Below, in pieces: positions 33,143-42,382 of a stretch of DNA of 64,000 nt. Position 1 is the first letter of the stretch; each line of letters opens with the position of its first letter. Origin of the DNA: Pontibacter flavimaris. Lineage in GTDB: Bacteria > Bacteroidota > Bacteroidia > Cytophagales > Hymenobacteraceae. The position numbers and the translations under genes were made by a program. The notes under the pieces were generated by a model. That model saw nothing but the letters and a program-made list of their open reading frames with translations, was not told where the DNA came from and ran no database searches. The DNA lies in contig NZ_LVWA01000012.1 in assembly GCF_001907195.1 (NCBI RefSeq), positions 248,001 through 312,000 of the forward strand. Reading direction: 5' to 3'.

Positions 33143-33409
33143 AAAGTATAAAAGCACATGCCAAAGTATAAAAGTTTGACTTGTGCAAGTAAGCCAACCC
33201 AAGTATAAAGTATAGCCAAAGTATAAAACCAGGTGCCTGATAAGTATAAATCACCCAATGCTTTAACGGCAACCCGACATAGCCCCCATATCCACCAAGG
33301 CAAAAACACACGCCAGGTTGCGATTAAAGTATAAAGCCCGCTGCAGAACTTAACCTGCAGCGGGCTTTATACTTTAACCTTACTAAATAGCTATACTTTG
33401 AAAGTATAA
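33143..33409. repeat. Dense cluster of AAGTATA/TATACTT words
   Basis: Ten exact copies of the seven-base word in 267 bases, in both orientations. Two are paired in the arms of the ilv terminator. Confidence 0.9.
33324..33377 (-). terminator. Intrinsic terminator of the ilv operon
   Basis: Arms 33324-33346 and 33355-33377 are perfect 23-bp complements with loop AACTTAAC. The outer part is AAAGTATAAAG and the inner part CCCGCTGCAG. It lies 34 bases beyond the ilvA stop. Confidence 0.9.
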
Positions 33410-33410
33410 C

Positions 33411-34679
33411 CTACACCAATAGATTCAGGAAATCCTGCTTGCCGTTGAGGTATTCGTAGGCAAAGCCTTCCTCCACCATCCGCTGCTTGATGTGCTCCAC
33501 GTCGTGGGGCTGCTTCACTTCAACGCCAATAAAAACGGGACCTTTTTCCTTGTTGTTCTTCTTGATGTACTGAAAGTGGATGATGTCGTCGCCAGGGTGC
33601 AATACTTCGTTAACGAAGGTACGCAGAGCACCGGGCTTCTGGTTAAAGGTCACCATAAAGTAGTGCTTGAGCCCCTGGTGCTGCATGGCCCGCTCCTTGA
33701 TATCCTCCATGCGGGTGATGTCGTTGTTGCTACCGCTGATGACGCAGACCACGTTTTTGCCGGCAATTTTATCGGCGTAGGTCTTCAGTACTGATACCGT
33801 CAGCGTGCCCGCCGGCTCCAGCACGATTCCCTCTTCGTTGTACATTTTCAGAAGGTCTACGCACACCTGTCCTTCCGGCACCAGCACGATGTCGTCGAGC
33901 AGTTCGCGGCACAGCGCAAAGGTCAGCTCGCCGGGGCATTTCACAGCGGCTCCGTCCACAAAGCTCTCTATACTTTCCAGCGCCTGCCGCCTGTCGTTCC
34001 GGATGGAGTTGTACATGGAAGGGGCCCCCATCGGCTGCACGCCCACGATCTTGGTTTTCGGGCTCAGTTGTTTAAACACACTGGCCAGGCCCGAGGCCAG
34101 GCCGCCGCCACCGATCGGCACAAAGCAGTAATCGATTTCAAAATTGGCGTCCTGCAGCACTTCCAGCCCCACGGTAGCCTGCCCCTCTACTATGGCCATG
34201 TCATCGAAGGGATGGATAAAAGTGGCGCCGTGGCTGTCGCAGAATTCTTTTGCGGCGGCATAGGTATCGTCGTACGTATGGCCGGTGAGCACCACCTCTA
34301 CTTTATCTTTTCCGAACAAGCGCACCTTTCCTACCTTCTGGGCAGGCGTGTTGGCAGGCATAAAGATGTAGCCTTTAATACCGAGCAGCTGGCAGGCATA
34401 GGCCACGCCCTGGGCATGGTTGCCGGCGCTGGAGCAGACAATCTCCCGCTCCGCCTGTTGGGCAGACAGCGTAGAAATCTTGTTGTATGCACCCCTGATT
34501 TTGTAGGAGCGCACGATCTGCAGGTCTTCGCGTTTGAGGTAAATATTGGCACCGTAAGTATGCGAAAGCCAGTGGTTCTGCAACAGGGGCGTTTTATAGA
34601 TCACCCCTTTCAAATTCCTCGCTGCCTCCTCTACCTTCTCCAGGGCCACAACGGTATCTAAAGCTACATCTTTATTCAT
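33411..34679 (-). CDS. ilvA: Threonine dehydratase, biosynthetic
   Basis: A 422-residue PLP enzyme that deaminates threonine to 2-oxobutanoate, the first committed step to isoleucine. PLP lysine is K60 in SYKIRGA. The serine loop is SAGNHAQGVAYA and the phosphate-binding glycines are in PIGGGGLASGLA. A single C-terminal ACT-like regulatory domain (about 335-422) makes it the short IlvA form. Last gene of the leftward ilv operon, nine bases after ilvC, followed by a 23-bp hairpin terminator. Confidence 0.96.
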   Translation of the reverse strand: MNKDVALDTVVALEKVEEAARNLKGVIYKTPLLQNHWLSHTYGANIYLKREDLQIVRSYKIRGAYNKISTLSAQQAEREIVCSSAGNHAQGVAYACQLLGIKGYIFMPANTPAQKVGKVRLFGKDKVEVVLTGHTYDDTYAAAKEFCDSHGATFIHPFDDMAIVEGQATVGLEVLQDANFEIDYCFVPIGGGGLASGLASVFKQLSPKTKIVGVQPMGAPSMYNSIRNDRRQALESIESFVDGAAVKCPGELTFALCRELLDDIVLVPEGQVCVDLLKMYNEEGIVLEPAGTLTVSVLKTYADKIAGKNVVCVISGSNNDITRMEDIKERAMQHQGLKHYFMVTFNQKPGALRTFVNEVLHPGDDIIHFQYIKKNNKEKGPVFIGVEVKQPHDVEHIKQRMVEEGFAYEYLNGKQDFLNLLV

Positions 34680-34688
34680 CTGCTAAGG

Positions 34689-35729
34689 TTATTTGGAGCG
34701 GAGCTGGCGTACCGTTGCCCCTGTTTTCCATAATTCTGATTCACGTATCTCTGCCAGTTCCGCCTCCAGTTCCTTGCGGTAGCCGGGTGTGGAGCCGCGC
34801 TGGATAGTGCGCTCAGCCTCTTTGCCCGATGCCACGCTGTCGTACAACTCATTCAGCACAGGCAGGGTAGCCTCTCTGAATTTGCCTTTCCAGTCCAGGG
34901 CGCCGCGCTGGGCCGTAACCGAGCAGTTGGCGAACATCCAGTCCATGCCGTTTTCGCCTACCAGTGGCACCAGGCTTTGGGTCAGCTCTTCTACGGTCTC
35001 GTTAAAGGCTTCGGATGGCGAGTGGCCGCGCTGGCGCAACACCTGGTACTGGGCCTCGATGATGCCGGCCAGAGCGCCCATCAGCACGCCGCGCTCGCCA
35101 GTCAGGTCACTGAATACTTCTTTGCGGAAGTCGGTCTCGAACAAGTAGCCCGATCCCACCCCAATGCCCAGGGCAATTGCCTTTTCATAGGCTTTGCCGG
35201 TTGCATCCTGGTACACGGCAAACGAAGAGTTCAGGCCACCGCCGGCCAGGAACAACCTGCGCAGGCTGGTGCCGCTGCCTTTGGGCGCTACCAGCACCAC
35301 ATCCACATCGGCAGGAGGCACAATGCTGGTATGTTCTTTAAAGGTGATGCCGAAGCCGTGCGAGAAGTATAAGGTTTTGCCAGCGGTCAGTCTTTCTTTC
35401 AGCGTTGGCCACACGGCAATCTGGCCGGCGTCCGACAGCAGGTTGGCGATGATGGTACCGCGCTCGGCAGCCTCCTCTATCGTGAAAAGGGTTTCGCCTT
35501 CCACCCAACCGTCGCTTTTCGCTTTCTCCCAGGAGGCCGAATCCTTGCGCTGGCCCACAATCACATTAAAGCCGTTGTCACGCAGGTTGAGCGCCTGGCC
35601 CGGGCCCTGCACGCCATAGCCGATCACGGCAATTACTTCGTCTTTCAGTACTTCTCTGGCCTGTGCCAGCGGAAATTCATCGCGGGTGATTACGGTTTCG
35701 TCTACTCCTCCAAAATTGATAGTTGCCAT
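34689..35729 (-). CDS. ilvC: Ketol-acid reductoisomerase
   Basis: A 346-residue short (class I) enzyme converting acetolactate or acetohydroxybutyrate to the dihydroxy acids with NADPH. The nucleotide loop reads GYGVQGPGQALNLRDNGFNVIVG, a variant of the usual GYGSQGHAxA that I associate with Bacteroidota. Metal ligands are in DLTGERGVLMG and its downstream glutamates (ETVEELTQ). A 146-base spacer with degenerate repeats separates it from ilvN upstream. Confidence 0.96.
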   Translation of the reverse strand: MATINFGGVDETVITRDEFPLAQAREVLKDEVIAVIGYGVQGPGQALNLRDNGFNVIVGQRKDSASWEKAKSDGWVEGETLFTIEEAAERGTIIANLLSDAGQIAVWPTLKERLTAGKTLYFSHGFGITFKEHTSIVPPADVDVVLVAPKGSGTSLRRLFLAGGGLNSSFAVYQDATGKAYEKAIALGIGVGSGYLFETDFRKEVFSDLTGERGVLMGALAGIIEAQYQVLRQRGHSPSEAFNETVEELTQSLVPLVGENGMDWMFANCSVTAQRGALDWKGKFREATLPVLNELYDSVASGKEAERTIQRGSTPGYRKELEAELAEIRESELWKTGATVRQLRSK

Positions 35730-35875
35730 TTTTAAGTTGATTTAAGGTTAGATTTTTTATTTTTTGGGACACAAGTAACAAGAAACTAGACGTAAGACTA
35801 TTTAGTTATACTTAGCCTTTGTCCACACAGAGTCTTGTGTCTTGATACATGCATCCTGATACTTGATACAAAGAA

Positions 35876-36484
35876 TTACATGGTAAAGACTTTCTCGCGG
35901 CTGCTCAGGAACTCGTTCTCCACCACCTCGTCGTGTGGCTCGCTTTCCTCGAATTCCTGCAGCTTGCGGTGGAATCCCTCGCTGTCTTTGATGATGGCGA
36001 TGCGGGCGCTGCGCACAAACTCGATCAGCCCATAAGGCTCCAGCACCTTAATCAGGTTGTCTGTCTCTTCGCGCTGGCCGGTGGTCTCGAACACAGTATA
36101 ATCTTTCCGGATCACCACGGCGCGGGCGCCGTTCTCCCGGAGCAGGCGCTCCACGATGGCGCGTTCGGCGATCACATCGGTCGGCACTTTGTAAAGCGCC
36201 ATCTCCTGCCAGATCACATCCTGGTTGGTGTTATAGTATGCCTTCAGCACGCCCACCTGCTTTTCGATCTGCCCGGCGATCTTGCGCACCACTTCCGCTG
36301 TTTCGGTGATCACGATGTTGAAGCGATGGATTCCCTCAATCTCGGACGGGGAGGTGTTAAGGCATTCCACATTGATCTTTCTGCGGGAGAAGATGATGGC
36401 AATGCGGGTTAGGAGCCCGATGTGGTTTTCGGTGTACACCGTGATGTTGAACTCCTGCTTGTCGGTATGGTTCTCGATACTCAT
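35876..36484 (-). CDS. ilvN: Acetolactate synthase small (regulatory) subunit
   Basis: A 202-residue regulatory partner of IlvB. The N-terminal ACT domain (about 10-85, FNITVYTENHIGLLTRIAIIFSRRKINVECL) binds valine for feedback inhibition in the family. A C-terminal ALS small-subunit domain follows. The start is 23 bases after the ilvB stop. Length is slightly above the usual 160-180, because the C-terminal acidic tail (EFEESEPHDEVVENEF) is longer. Confidence 0.95.
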   Translation of the reverse strand: MSIENHTDKQEFNITVYTENHIGLLTRIAIIFSRRKINVECLNTSPSEIEGIHRFNIVITETAEVVRKIAGQIEKQVGVLKAYYNTNQDVIWQEMALYKVPTDVIAERAIVERLLRENGARAVVIRKDYTVFETTGQREETDNLIKVLEPYGLIEFVRSARIAIIKDSEGFHRKLQEFEESEPHDEVVENEFLSSREKVFTM

Positions 36485-36507
36485 ACTTATACTTGTTTAG
36501 GCGGCTC

Positions 36508-38241
36508 TTATTTCAGCCTGATCTCACTAACACTACACCCTTGTGGCACCATAGGGAACACGTTGTTTTCCTTGGTCACCATCACCTCCAGCAGGAAGGA
36601 ACCCTGGTGGGAAAGCATCTGCTGCAGCGCCTCCTGCAGCTCCTCCCGTTTGCTGACGCTCCGGCCGCTAATGCCGTAGCCGCTGGCTACCTTCACGAAA
36701 TCCGGACTGGTGATGTCAACAAAGGAGTAGCGGCGCTCCAGGAAAAGCTCCTGCCACTGGCGCACCATGCCCAGGAACTGGTTGTTGAGGATCAGGATCT
36801 TCACGTCCACGCCCGTCTGCATGATGGTGCCCATCTCCTGCAGGTTCATCTGGAAACCGCCGTCACCGATCACGGCCACCACGGTTCTGTCGGGTGTTCC
36901 AAACTTTGCCCCAATGGCAGCCGGCAGGGCAAAGCCCATCGTGCCCAGGCCGCCGCTGGTGATGTTGCTGCGGGTATGGTTGAGTTTGGCATAACGGCAG
37001 GCCACCATCTGGTGCTGCCCCACGTCCGTTACCACAATGGCGTTGCCTGCGGTCAGGTCGTTCAGCTGCTGAATCACCTCCCCCATCGTCATCTCCTCAG
37101 ATGTCGGGAAAAGCTCCTCCTGTATCACTACCTCTACTTCCTCCTTGTTATACTTTCGGAACTGCCCGAGCCACTCACTGTGCTCTTTGGCTTCAATTAA
37201 GGCGGTCAGCAGCGGCAACGTCTCTTTGCAATCACCCCAAACCGGCACGGTTGCCGGCACGTTCTTTCCTATCTCCGTCGGGTCTATGTCCAGGTGAACG
37301 ACCTTGGCTTGTCTGGCATACTTGTCCAGCCGCCCGGTCACGCGGTCGTCGAAGCGCATGCCGATAGCGATCAGCACGTCGCACTCGTTGGTGAGCACGT
37401 TGGGGCCATAGTTGCCGTGCATGCCCAGCATGCCCACGTTCTGTGGGTGGTCTGTTGCCAAAGCGCCCGCACCCATGATGGTCCAGGCAGCCGGAATGCC
37501 GCTCTTCTCCACGAAGGCCTTGAACTCTCGCTCCGCGGACCCAAGTATCACGCCCTGGCCCCAAAGTATAAAGGGTTTTTTAGCCCCGTTGATCAGTTCA
37601 GCCGCCTGCACAATATACTCCTGCCGTACACTTGGCTTTGGCTTGTAGCTGCGGATATGCCTGCAGGGCTGGTAGCCGGTAAACTCGAATTTTTGCTGCT
37701 GCGCGTTTTTGGTGATGTCGATCAGCACCGGCCCCGGCCGGCCGCTACGGGCAATGTAAAAGGCCTTCGCCAGCACATCCGGAATCTCACTGGCATCGGT
37801 TATCTGGTAGTTCCATTTGGTAATCGGGGTGGTGATGTTGAGGATATCCGTTTCCTGAAAGGCATCTGTGCCCAGCAGGTGCGCGAACACCTGCCCGGTG
37901 ATGCAAACCAGCGGTGTGCTGTCGATCTGCGCATCGGCCAGCCCGGTTACTAAATTGGTGGCGCCGGGGCCGCTGGTGGCAAACACCACGCCCACCTTTC
38001 CCGAGGAGCGCGCGTAGCCCTGCCCCGCGTGGATGCCACCCTGCTCGTGGCGCACCAGTACGTGGTTCAGTTTATCAGTGTAATCATACAAAGCATCGTA
38101 CACCGGCATGATGGCGCCGCCTGGATAGCCGAAAATGGTGTCTACCTTTTCTTCGAGCAAGGCAAGTATAAGCGCCTCTGCTCCGGAGATGGTTTTAGCT
38201 TCCTTAGGCAATGCTGGTGCTTGTTTCTCTTTCGTTAACAT
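36508..38241 (-). CDS. ilvB: Acetolactate synthase large (catalytic) subunit
   Basis: A 577-residue ThDP/FAD enzyme joining pyruvate with pyruvate or 2-oxobutanoate. The catalytic glutamate region is [18 protein letters not shown], preceded by [15 protein letters not shown]. The ThDP-Mg motif is [29 protein letters not shown] (split by the usual spacing). Its first 38 bases overlap the 3' end of ilvD, which implies coupled translation. The unit ilvB-ilvN forms the holoenzyme. Confidence 0.96.
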   Translation of the reverse strand: MLTKEKQAPALPKEAKTISGAEALILALLEEKVDTIFGYPGGAIMPVYDALYDYTDKLNHVLVRHEQGGIHAGQGYARSSGKVGVVFATSGPGATNLVTGLADAQIDSTPLVCITGQVFAHLLGTDAFQETDILNITTPITKWNYQITDASEIPDVLAKAFYIARSGRPGPVLIDITKNAQQQKFEFTGYQPCRHIRSYKPKPSVRQEYIVQAAELINGAKKPFILWGQGVILGSAEREFKAFVEKSGIPAAWTIMGAGALATDHPQNVGMLGMHGNYGPNVLTNECDVLIAIGMRFDDRVTGRLDKYARQAKVVHLDIDPTEIGKNVPATVPVWGDCKETLPLLTALIEAKEHSEWLGQFRKYNKEEVEVVIQEELFPTSEEMTMGEVIQQLNDLTAGNAIVVTDVGQHQMVACRYAKLNHTRSNITSGGLGTMGFALPAAIGAKFGTPDRTVVAVIGDGGFQMNLQEMGTIMQTGVDVKILILNNQFLGMVRQWQELFLERRYSFVDITSPDFVKVASGYGISGRSVSKREELQEALQQMLSHQGSFLLEVMVTKENNVFPMVPQGCSVSEIRLK

Positions 38242-39925
38242 GGGATTCTTCCTCTAAATCTGTTATACATCCGTTGCTGGCATCGCTCACTGTTCGCGTA
38301 TACTTCAGCAGTACGCCCTGCTTCACCTCAGACGCGGGCCTCTGCCACTTATCACGGCGAAGCTGGAGCAGGGTATCAGCCACATGCAGGTGAATCGTGT
38401 TGGTGGTGGCATCCAGCGTGATCAGGTCGTCGTCTTCTACCAGGGCGATCGTGCCGCCGTCGTACGCCTCCGGGCAAACGTGGCCGATCACAAAGCCGTG
38501 GGTACCACCTGAGAAGCGGCCATCCGTGATCAGGGCTACCTTATCGCCCAAGCCTGCCCCCATAATGGCCGAAGTAGGCTTCAGCATCTCCGGCATGCCC
38601 GGTCCGCCTTTCGGGCCGACGTAACGGATGACGACCACATGGCCGGGTTTGATCTTACCCAGTGTGATGCCTTCGTTCAGTTCTTCCTCCGAGTCAAACA
38701 CAATGGCCGGGCCTTCAAACTTGTGTCCCTCTTTTCCGGAAATCTTCGCCACCGCGCCTTTCGTAGCCAGGTTGCCAAACAGCGTCTGGATGTGGCCGTC
38801 CGCTTTTATCGGGTTAGACAGCGGGCGCAGCAGGTCCTGCTCCTGGCCCAGCGGTTTTATGTCTGCCAGGTTCTCAGCCACGGTCTGGCCGGTCACGGTC
38901 AGCAGGTCGCCAGTCAGCAGGCCCTCATCCAGCAGGGTGCGCATCACGGCAGGCACGCCACCCAGGGCAGAGAGGTCCTCCATCAGGTATTTGCCGCTTG
39001 GCTTCAGGTCGGCCAGCACCGGCACCCGGTTGCTCACCTCCTGAAAGTCCTGCAAGGTCAGCTTCACGCCGGCCGCATGCGCAATGGCAATCAGGTGCAG
39101 CACGGCGTTCGTGGAGCCGCCCAGCACCGTGATGAGCACCAGCGCGTTCTCAAAAGCCTCGCGCACCAGGATGTCTTTCGGCTTGATGTCGCGCTCCAGC
39201 AGGCGCAGCAGGTATTGGCCCGTGGTGAGGCACTCCTGTTTCTTCTCGGCGCTGATGGCCGTAGAGGAGGAAGAGAAAGGGATGGACATACCCAGTGCCT
39301 CGGCGGCCGATGCCATGGTGTTGGCCGTATACATGCCGCCACAGGCACCCGGTCCCGGACAAGCGTTACGGATGATGCCTTTGTAGTCTTCGTCGGAAAT
39401 GGCGCCGTTCAGCTTTTTGCCATAGGCCTCGAAGCAGGACACAATGTTGAGTTTCTGCCCTTTAAAATCACCGCCCTTGATGGTGCCGCCATAAACCATC
39501 AGCGACGGACGGTTGAGGCGCGCCATGGCCATCAGGGAGCCGGGCATGTTCTTATCACAGCCTACCACACAGGCCAGCGCATCGTAGTTATGGGCCCCGG
39601 TGATGGTCTCGATGGAGTCGGCGATCACCTCGCGGGAAACCAGCGAGTAGCGCATGCCCGGTGTGCCGTTGGTGATGCCATCGCTCACACCGATGGTGTT
39701 AAAGCGCAGCCCTACCATGCCCGCCTGGTTCACGCCCTGCTTTACATCGTCGGCCAGCGCGTTGAGGTGCATGTTACATGTGTTTCCGTCAAAGCCCGTC
39801 GAGCAGATGCCCACGAAAGGCTTGCGCAGGTCCTCTTCCGAGAGGCCGGAGCCGATGAGCATGGCCTGTGAGGCCGGAAGGCTGTCGTCTTGGGTATAGA
39901 TGCGGCTGTATTTGTTTAATGCCAT
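38204..39925 (-). CDS. ilvD: Dihydroxy-acid dehydratase
   Basis: About 573 residues from [15 protein letters not shown]; a longer frame adds 18 residues in the spacer. Dehydrates dihydroxy-isovalerate and dihydroxy-methylvalerate. Fe-S cysteines are visible in [21 protein letters not shown] and [13 protein letters not shown], and the active-site region [15 protein letters not shown] is intact. The last 12 or so codons overlap ilvB, giving an unusual polar tail ([14 protein letters not shown]). Confidence 0.96.
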   Translation of the reverse strand: MALNKYSRIYTQDDSLPASQAMLIGSGLSEEDLRKPFVGICSTGFDGNTCNMHLNALADDVKQGVNQAGMVGLRFNTIGVSDGITNGTPGMRYSLVSREVIADSIETITGAHNYDALACVVGCDKNMPGSLMAMARLNRPSLMVYGGTIKGGDFKGQKLNIVSCFEAYGKKLNGAISDEDYKGIIRNACPGPGACGGMYTANTMASAAEALGMSIPFSSSSTAISAEKKQECLTTGQYLLRLLERDIKPKDILVREAFENALVLITVLGGSTNAVLHLIAIAHAAGVKLTLQDFQEVSNRVPVLADLKPSGKYLMEDLSALGGVPAVMRTLLDEGLLTGDLLTVTGQTVAENLADIKPLGQEQDLLRPLSNPIKADGHIQTLFGNLATKGAVAKISGKEGHKFEGPAIVFDSEEELNEGITLGKIKPGHVVVIRYVGPKGGPGMPEMLKPTSAIMGAGLGDKVALITDGRFSGGTHGFVIGHVCPEAYDGGTIALVEDDDLITLDATTNTIHLHVADTLLQLRRDKWQRPASEVKQGVLLKYTRTVSDASNGCITDLEEESHVNERETSTSIA

Positions 39926-40201
39926 TGTTTTAAGGTGGTTAGTGGTAAACTGAAGCTCCCTGAAGAGAGGCATCGTCACAGGTTAATTTGGTATATGCCA
40001 CAGCGCAGCGGACAGCCAGACCATAGCATCAGCATCGCAAGTTCAGGTATCCGGATAGTAGGTTGGGGCAATCTTTCGCCAGTTCCATACTTTCTAACCT
40101 CGGAGTTTAAACACATAACTGGCTGATTATGAGAAAGTATAAAAAGAGCAATCTACCATCTCTAACTGCCGGATTCATACTTGCCCATGATCAAACAGCT
40201 G

Positions 40202-41083
40202 TTAGCACGGCACAAGCCCGCCGGTTACCAGGGCTGAATAGCGTCGGCCCAGAAGGGCACCTATACTTTCCTCGAAAGGCTTTTTAAAGACATGCGCATT
40301 GATGGACTGCACTCCTACTACCTCTGCGGCAGTGCCTGTCAGAAAAGCGGCATCCGCCTCTTGCAGCACTTCCGGGGTAAAGAATTTCTCGTGCACGGTG
40401 ATGCCAGCTTCTCTTGCCAGCTCAATAACCGTGTTGCGGGTGATGCCACGAAGTATACTTCCGGGAGGGGCAGTGTAAAGCTCCCCGTCCTTCTCATAGA
40501 AGAAGTTCGACCCGGGTCCTTCGGCCACAAATCCGTTCATGTCCAGCAGCAGCGCCTCGTCGTACCCCTTGGCCTTGGCATCGGAGCAGGCAATGGTGGA
40601 GTTAACATAGTGGCCGGAAACCTTCGCCTCAACTGGCACCGACTTCGGGTTTGGGCGCTCGTAGGGAGAGACCATCACGCGCAGGGTCCTGTCGCCTAGG
40701 TATTTGCCCCACTCCCAGGCGGCTACCATCAGGTTGCTTTCCTGCGGCGCGGTCAGGCTCATGTTCGGGGTCGCGGCATAGACCAGCGGGCGGATGTAAG
40801 CATCCTGCAGGTTGTTCATTTCCAGCAGCTGGTAGGTTAACTGGGTGAGCTCCGCCACGGAGTACTTTAGCGGAAGCCCCACGGCGCGGCAGGAGAAATG
40901 GAGGCGTTCATAGTGCTCCTCGGCCTTGAAGATGCGTGTGCCGTCCGGCGTTTTGTAGGCCCGGATTCCCTCGAAAACGGAATAACCGTAGTGCAGGCTT
41001 TGGGCATAAACGGAGCAGGAGGCATCTGCGGCCTTCACGAATTCTCCGTCGAGGTAAACGAGCGTGTTGCTGTTGAAATACAT
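40202..41083 (-). CDS. ilvE: Branched-chain amino acid aminotransferase
   Basis: A 293-residue class IV PLP aminotransferase making valine, isoleucine and leucine from their keto acids. Family signs are EGIRAYKTPDGTRIFKAEEHYERL near the N terminus, the Schiff-base lysine in AKVSGHYVNS, and the cofactor-binding EGPGSNFFYEKDGELYTAPP. First structural gene of the ilv operon. The 380 bases upstream hold a promoter, two leader peptides and two attenuators. A 276-base spacer separates it from ilvD. Confidence 0.95.
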   Translation of the reverse strand: MYFNSNTLVYLDGEFVKAADASCSVYAQSLHYGYSVFEGIRAYKTPDGTRIFKAEEHYERLHFSCRAVGLPLKYSVAELTQLTYQLLEMNNLQDAYIRPLVYAATPNMSLTAPQESNLMVAAWEWGKYLGDRTLRVMVSPYERPNPKSVPVEAKVSGHYVNSTIACSDAKAKGYDEALLLDMNGFVAEGPGSNFFYEKDGELYTAPPGSILRGITRNTVIELAREAGITVHEKFFTPEVLQEADAAFLTGTAAEVVGVQSINAHVFKKPFEESIGALLGRRYSALVTGGLVPC

Positions 41084-41117
41084 GGTTTTAAAAGTATAAG
41101 GTTAGGTATTCATACAT

Positions 41118-41151
41118 AAAAAAGCCCTTCCAACCGGGTGGTCAGAAGGGC
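41118..41151 (-). terminator. Attenuator terminator 2 of the ilv operon
   Basis: On the minus strand GCCCTTC (41151-41145) pairs with GAAGGGC (41130-41124) and is followed by T6. An alternative fold pairs the loop ACCCGG and the arm CCTTC with CCGGGT and GAAGG at the end of leader 2 (41187-41176). That fold would disrupt the terminator. Confidence 0.82.
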
Positions 41152-41178
41152 GCATGTGGATAATAGTCGGCCATTCCT

Positions 41179-41238
41179 TCAACCCGGCGGTAGAGGACGA
41201 ATGAGAATAATAATGACTACTATGAGTGCTAAAAGCAT
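41179..41238 (-). CDS. Ilv leader peptide 2
   Basis: A 19-codon frame encoding MLLALIVVIIILIRPLPPG, with 12 of 19 residues Leu, Ile or Val (run at positions 2-13). It starts 24 bases after the T-run of terminator 1 and is followed after 27 bases by terminator 2. A ribosome stalled at its Ile/Val/Leu codons would leave the last codons free to act as antiterminator. Assignment rests on composition, position and pairing. Confidence 0.85.
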   Translation of the reverse strand: MLLALIVVIIILIRPLPPG

Positions 41239-41261
41239 TATCTTTTCTTTAAAATCAGCCT

Positions 41262-41296
41262 GAAACAAAAACAGCCATCTCTTGGGGAGATGGCTG
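41262..41296 (-). terminator. Attenuator terminator 1 of the ilv operon
   Basis: CAGCCATCTC (41296-41287 on the minus strand) pairs with GAGATGGCTG (41281-41272) over a five-base loop and is followed by TTTTTGTTT. The ascending arm can instead pair with GAGATGG in codons 21-23 of leader 1 (41343-41337). Confidence 0.86.
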
Positions 41297-41328
41297 CAGT
41301 TCGTATAAACTATGCGTTATATTCAGTA

Positions 41329-41403
41329 TCAGCGTACCATCTCTACCTCACGTGGAATGACCACGCGAATAATAATGGAAATGAGTAGGTGTAGCTGATA
41401 CAT
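41329..41403 (-). CDS. Ilv leader peptide 1
   Basis: A 24-codon frame. It starts MYQLHLLISIIIRVVIPR and continues EVEMVR; 12 of the 24 residues are Leu, Ile or Val, with clusters at 6-8, 10-12 and 14-16. It begins about 22 bases after the predicted transcription start. An internal CGTGG/CCACG hairpin (41351-41365) covers codons 13-18, like the 1:2 pause hairpin of classical attenuators. Codons 21-23 carry the antiterminator segment. Confidence 0.85.
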   Translation of the reverse strand: MYQLHLLISIIIRVVIPREVEMVR

Positions 41404-41431
41404 TGTCTGTTCTGATGATGTTTGTTGCCTG

Positions 41432-41461
41432 CAAATGTAAAGGCTAAAACCAAAGATGCAA
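41432..41461 (-). promoter_or_regulatory. Bacteroidota housekeeping promoter of the ilv operon
   Basis: On the minus strand TTG (41461-41459), exactly 19 bases, then TACATTTG (41439-41432). This fits the Bacteroidota consensus TTG-N19-TAnnTTTG in both boxes and spacing. Predicted start is near 41425. Confidence 0.82.
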
Positions 41462-41530
41462 GCAGAATTTTAAATATTTTTTATGCAAACGATTGTTTTG
41501 CACCCGAAATGGAACTCCTTTTTATACTTT

Positions 41531-42382
41531 TTATACTTTCTCCCTGGCCCCTGCTTCCTCTTCTAAGCGCACCAGGTCCTGCAGCAGCGCTAGCGTCACC
41601 TCACCCGGCTTTCCTGTCCCGATCACCCGCTCATCCACCTGCACCACAGGCAGGATGCGCTTGGTAGTGCTGGTCAGGAATACCTCTTTGGCGTTGTATA
41701 CTTCTTCCAGCGTTACGGTGTCCTCTGCGGCTTTATACTTTTTGCCGGCAAGCGCCAGCACATGCTTGCGCGTTACGCCCAGCAGCACGTTCTCCGAAGG
41801 AGTAAGCACCGTATTGTCATGGGTTACGATGAACAGGTTGCAGCGCGGAAACTCCGACACCACGCCGCCGCGCTGGTAGAGCACATCGCTGGCGCCGCGC
41901 CTGCGGATCTCCTCGATTAGCCGGATGCCAATGGTATAGTTGATGGTCTTGGCCCTGGGCACCTCCCGCACATAATCGTGGGTAATGATCTTGATGCCCT
42001 GCTCCAGCATGTCCGGGCCAGGCAGGTTAAGCGGCTGTTGAAGTATAAGCAGGCTCGGCTCGGCGAGGTCGAAGCCATTGGCAGAGTAGCCTCCGGTCAG
42101 GATCATCTTCATACCCGACGCAGGCATGGCATTCTTATGGATCAACTCCTGAATCACCGCTTTCAGCTCCTCATCCGAGAGCAGCACCGGCAAGTGCAGC
42201 GCCTGCGCCGAAGCCCGGAAGCGCGCCAGGTACTCGTCCAGGAAAACGGGCCTGCCATCGAAGACCCTGAAGTAGTCGAACACGCCGTAGCCGCGCTGGA
42301 TGGATAAATCGCTGATGTGCAGCGTGGCCTGCTCCAGTGGCAGCACCTGGCCGCGCACATAGGCATAGTTAGTTGATTGCAT
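41531..42382 (-). CDS. Class IV aminotransferase (IlvE/D-amino-acid transaminase/ADC lyase fold)
   Basis: A 283-residue PLP enzyme paralogous to IlvE. N-terminal LSIQRGYGVFDYFRVFDGRPVFLDEYLARF and the cofactor-side GGVVSEFPRCNLFIV are characteristic. The PLP lysine is probably in PRAKTINYTIG. Sequence alone does not separate D-amino-acid transaminase, branched-chain transaminase and 4-amino-4-deoxychorismate lyase. Its start overlaps the P1 peptidase stop by 14 bases, so the two are co-translated. Confidence 0.85.
   Translation of the reverse strand: MQSTNYAYVRGQVLPLEQATLHISDLSIQRGYGVFDYFRVFDGRPVFLDEYLARFRASAQALHLPVLLSDEELKAVIQELIHKNAMPASGMKMILTGGYSANGFDLAEPSLLILQQPLNLPGPDMLEQGIKIITHDYVREVPRAKTINYTIGIRLIEEIRRRGASDVLYQRGGVVSEFPRCNLFIVTHDNTVLTPSENVLLGVTRKHVLALAGKKYKAAEDTVTLEEVYNAKEVFLTSTTKRILPVVQVDERVIGTGKPGEVTLALLQDLVRLEEEAGAREKV

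Noticed and set aside
33143..33409. CRISPR-like appearance of the AAGTATA cluster
   Set aside because: Seven- to nine-base words at irregular spacing in both orientations; no 25-40 bp direct repeats or uniform spacers.
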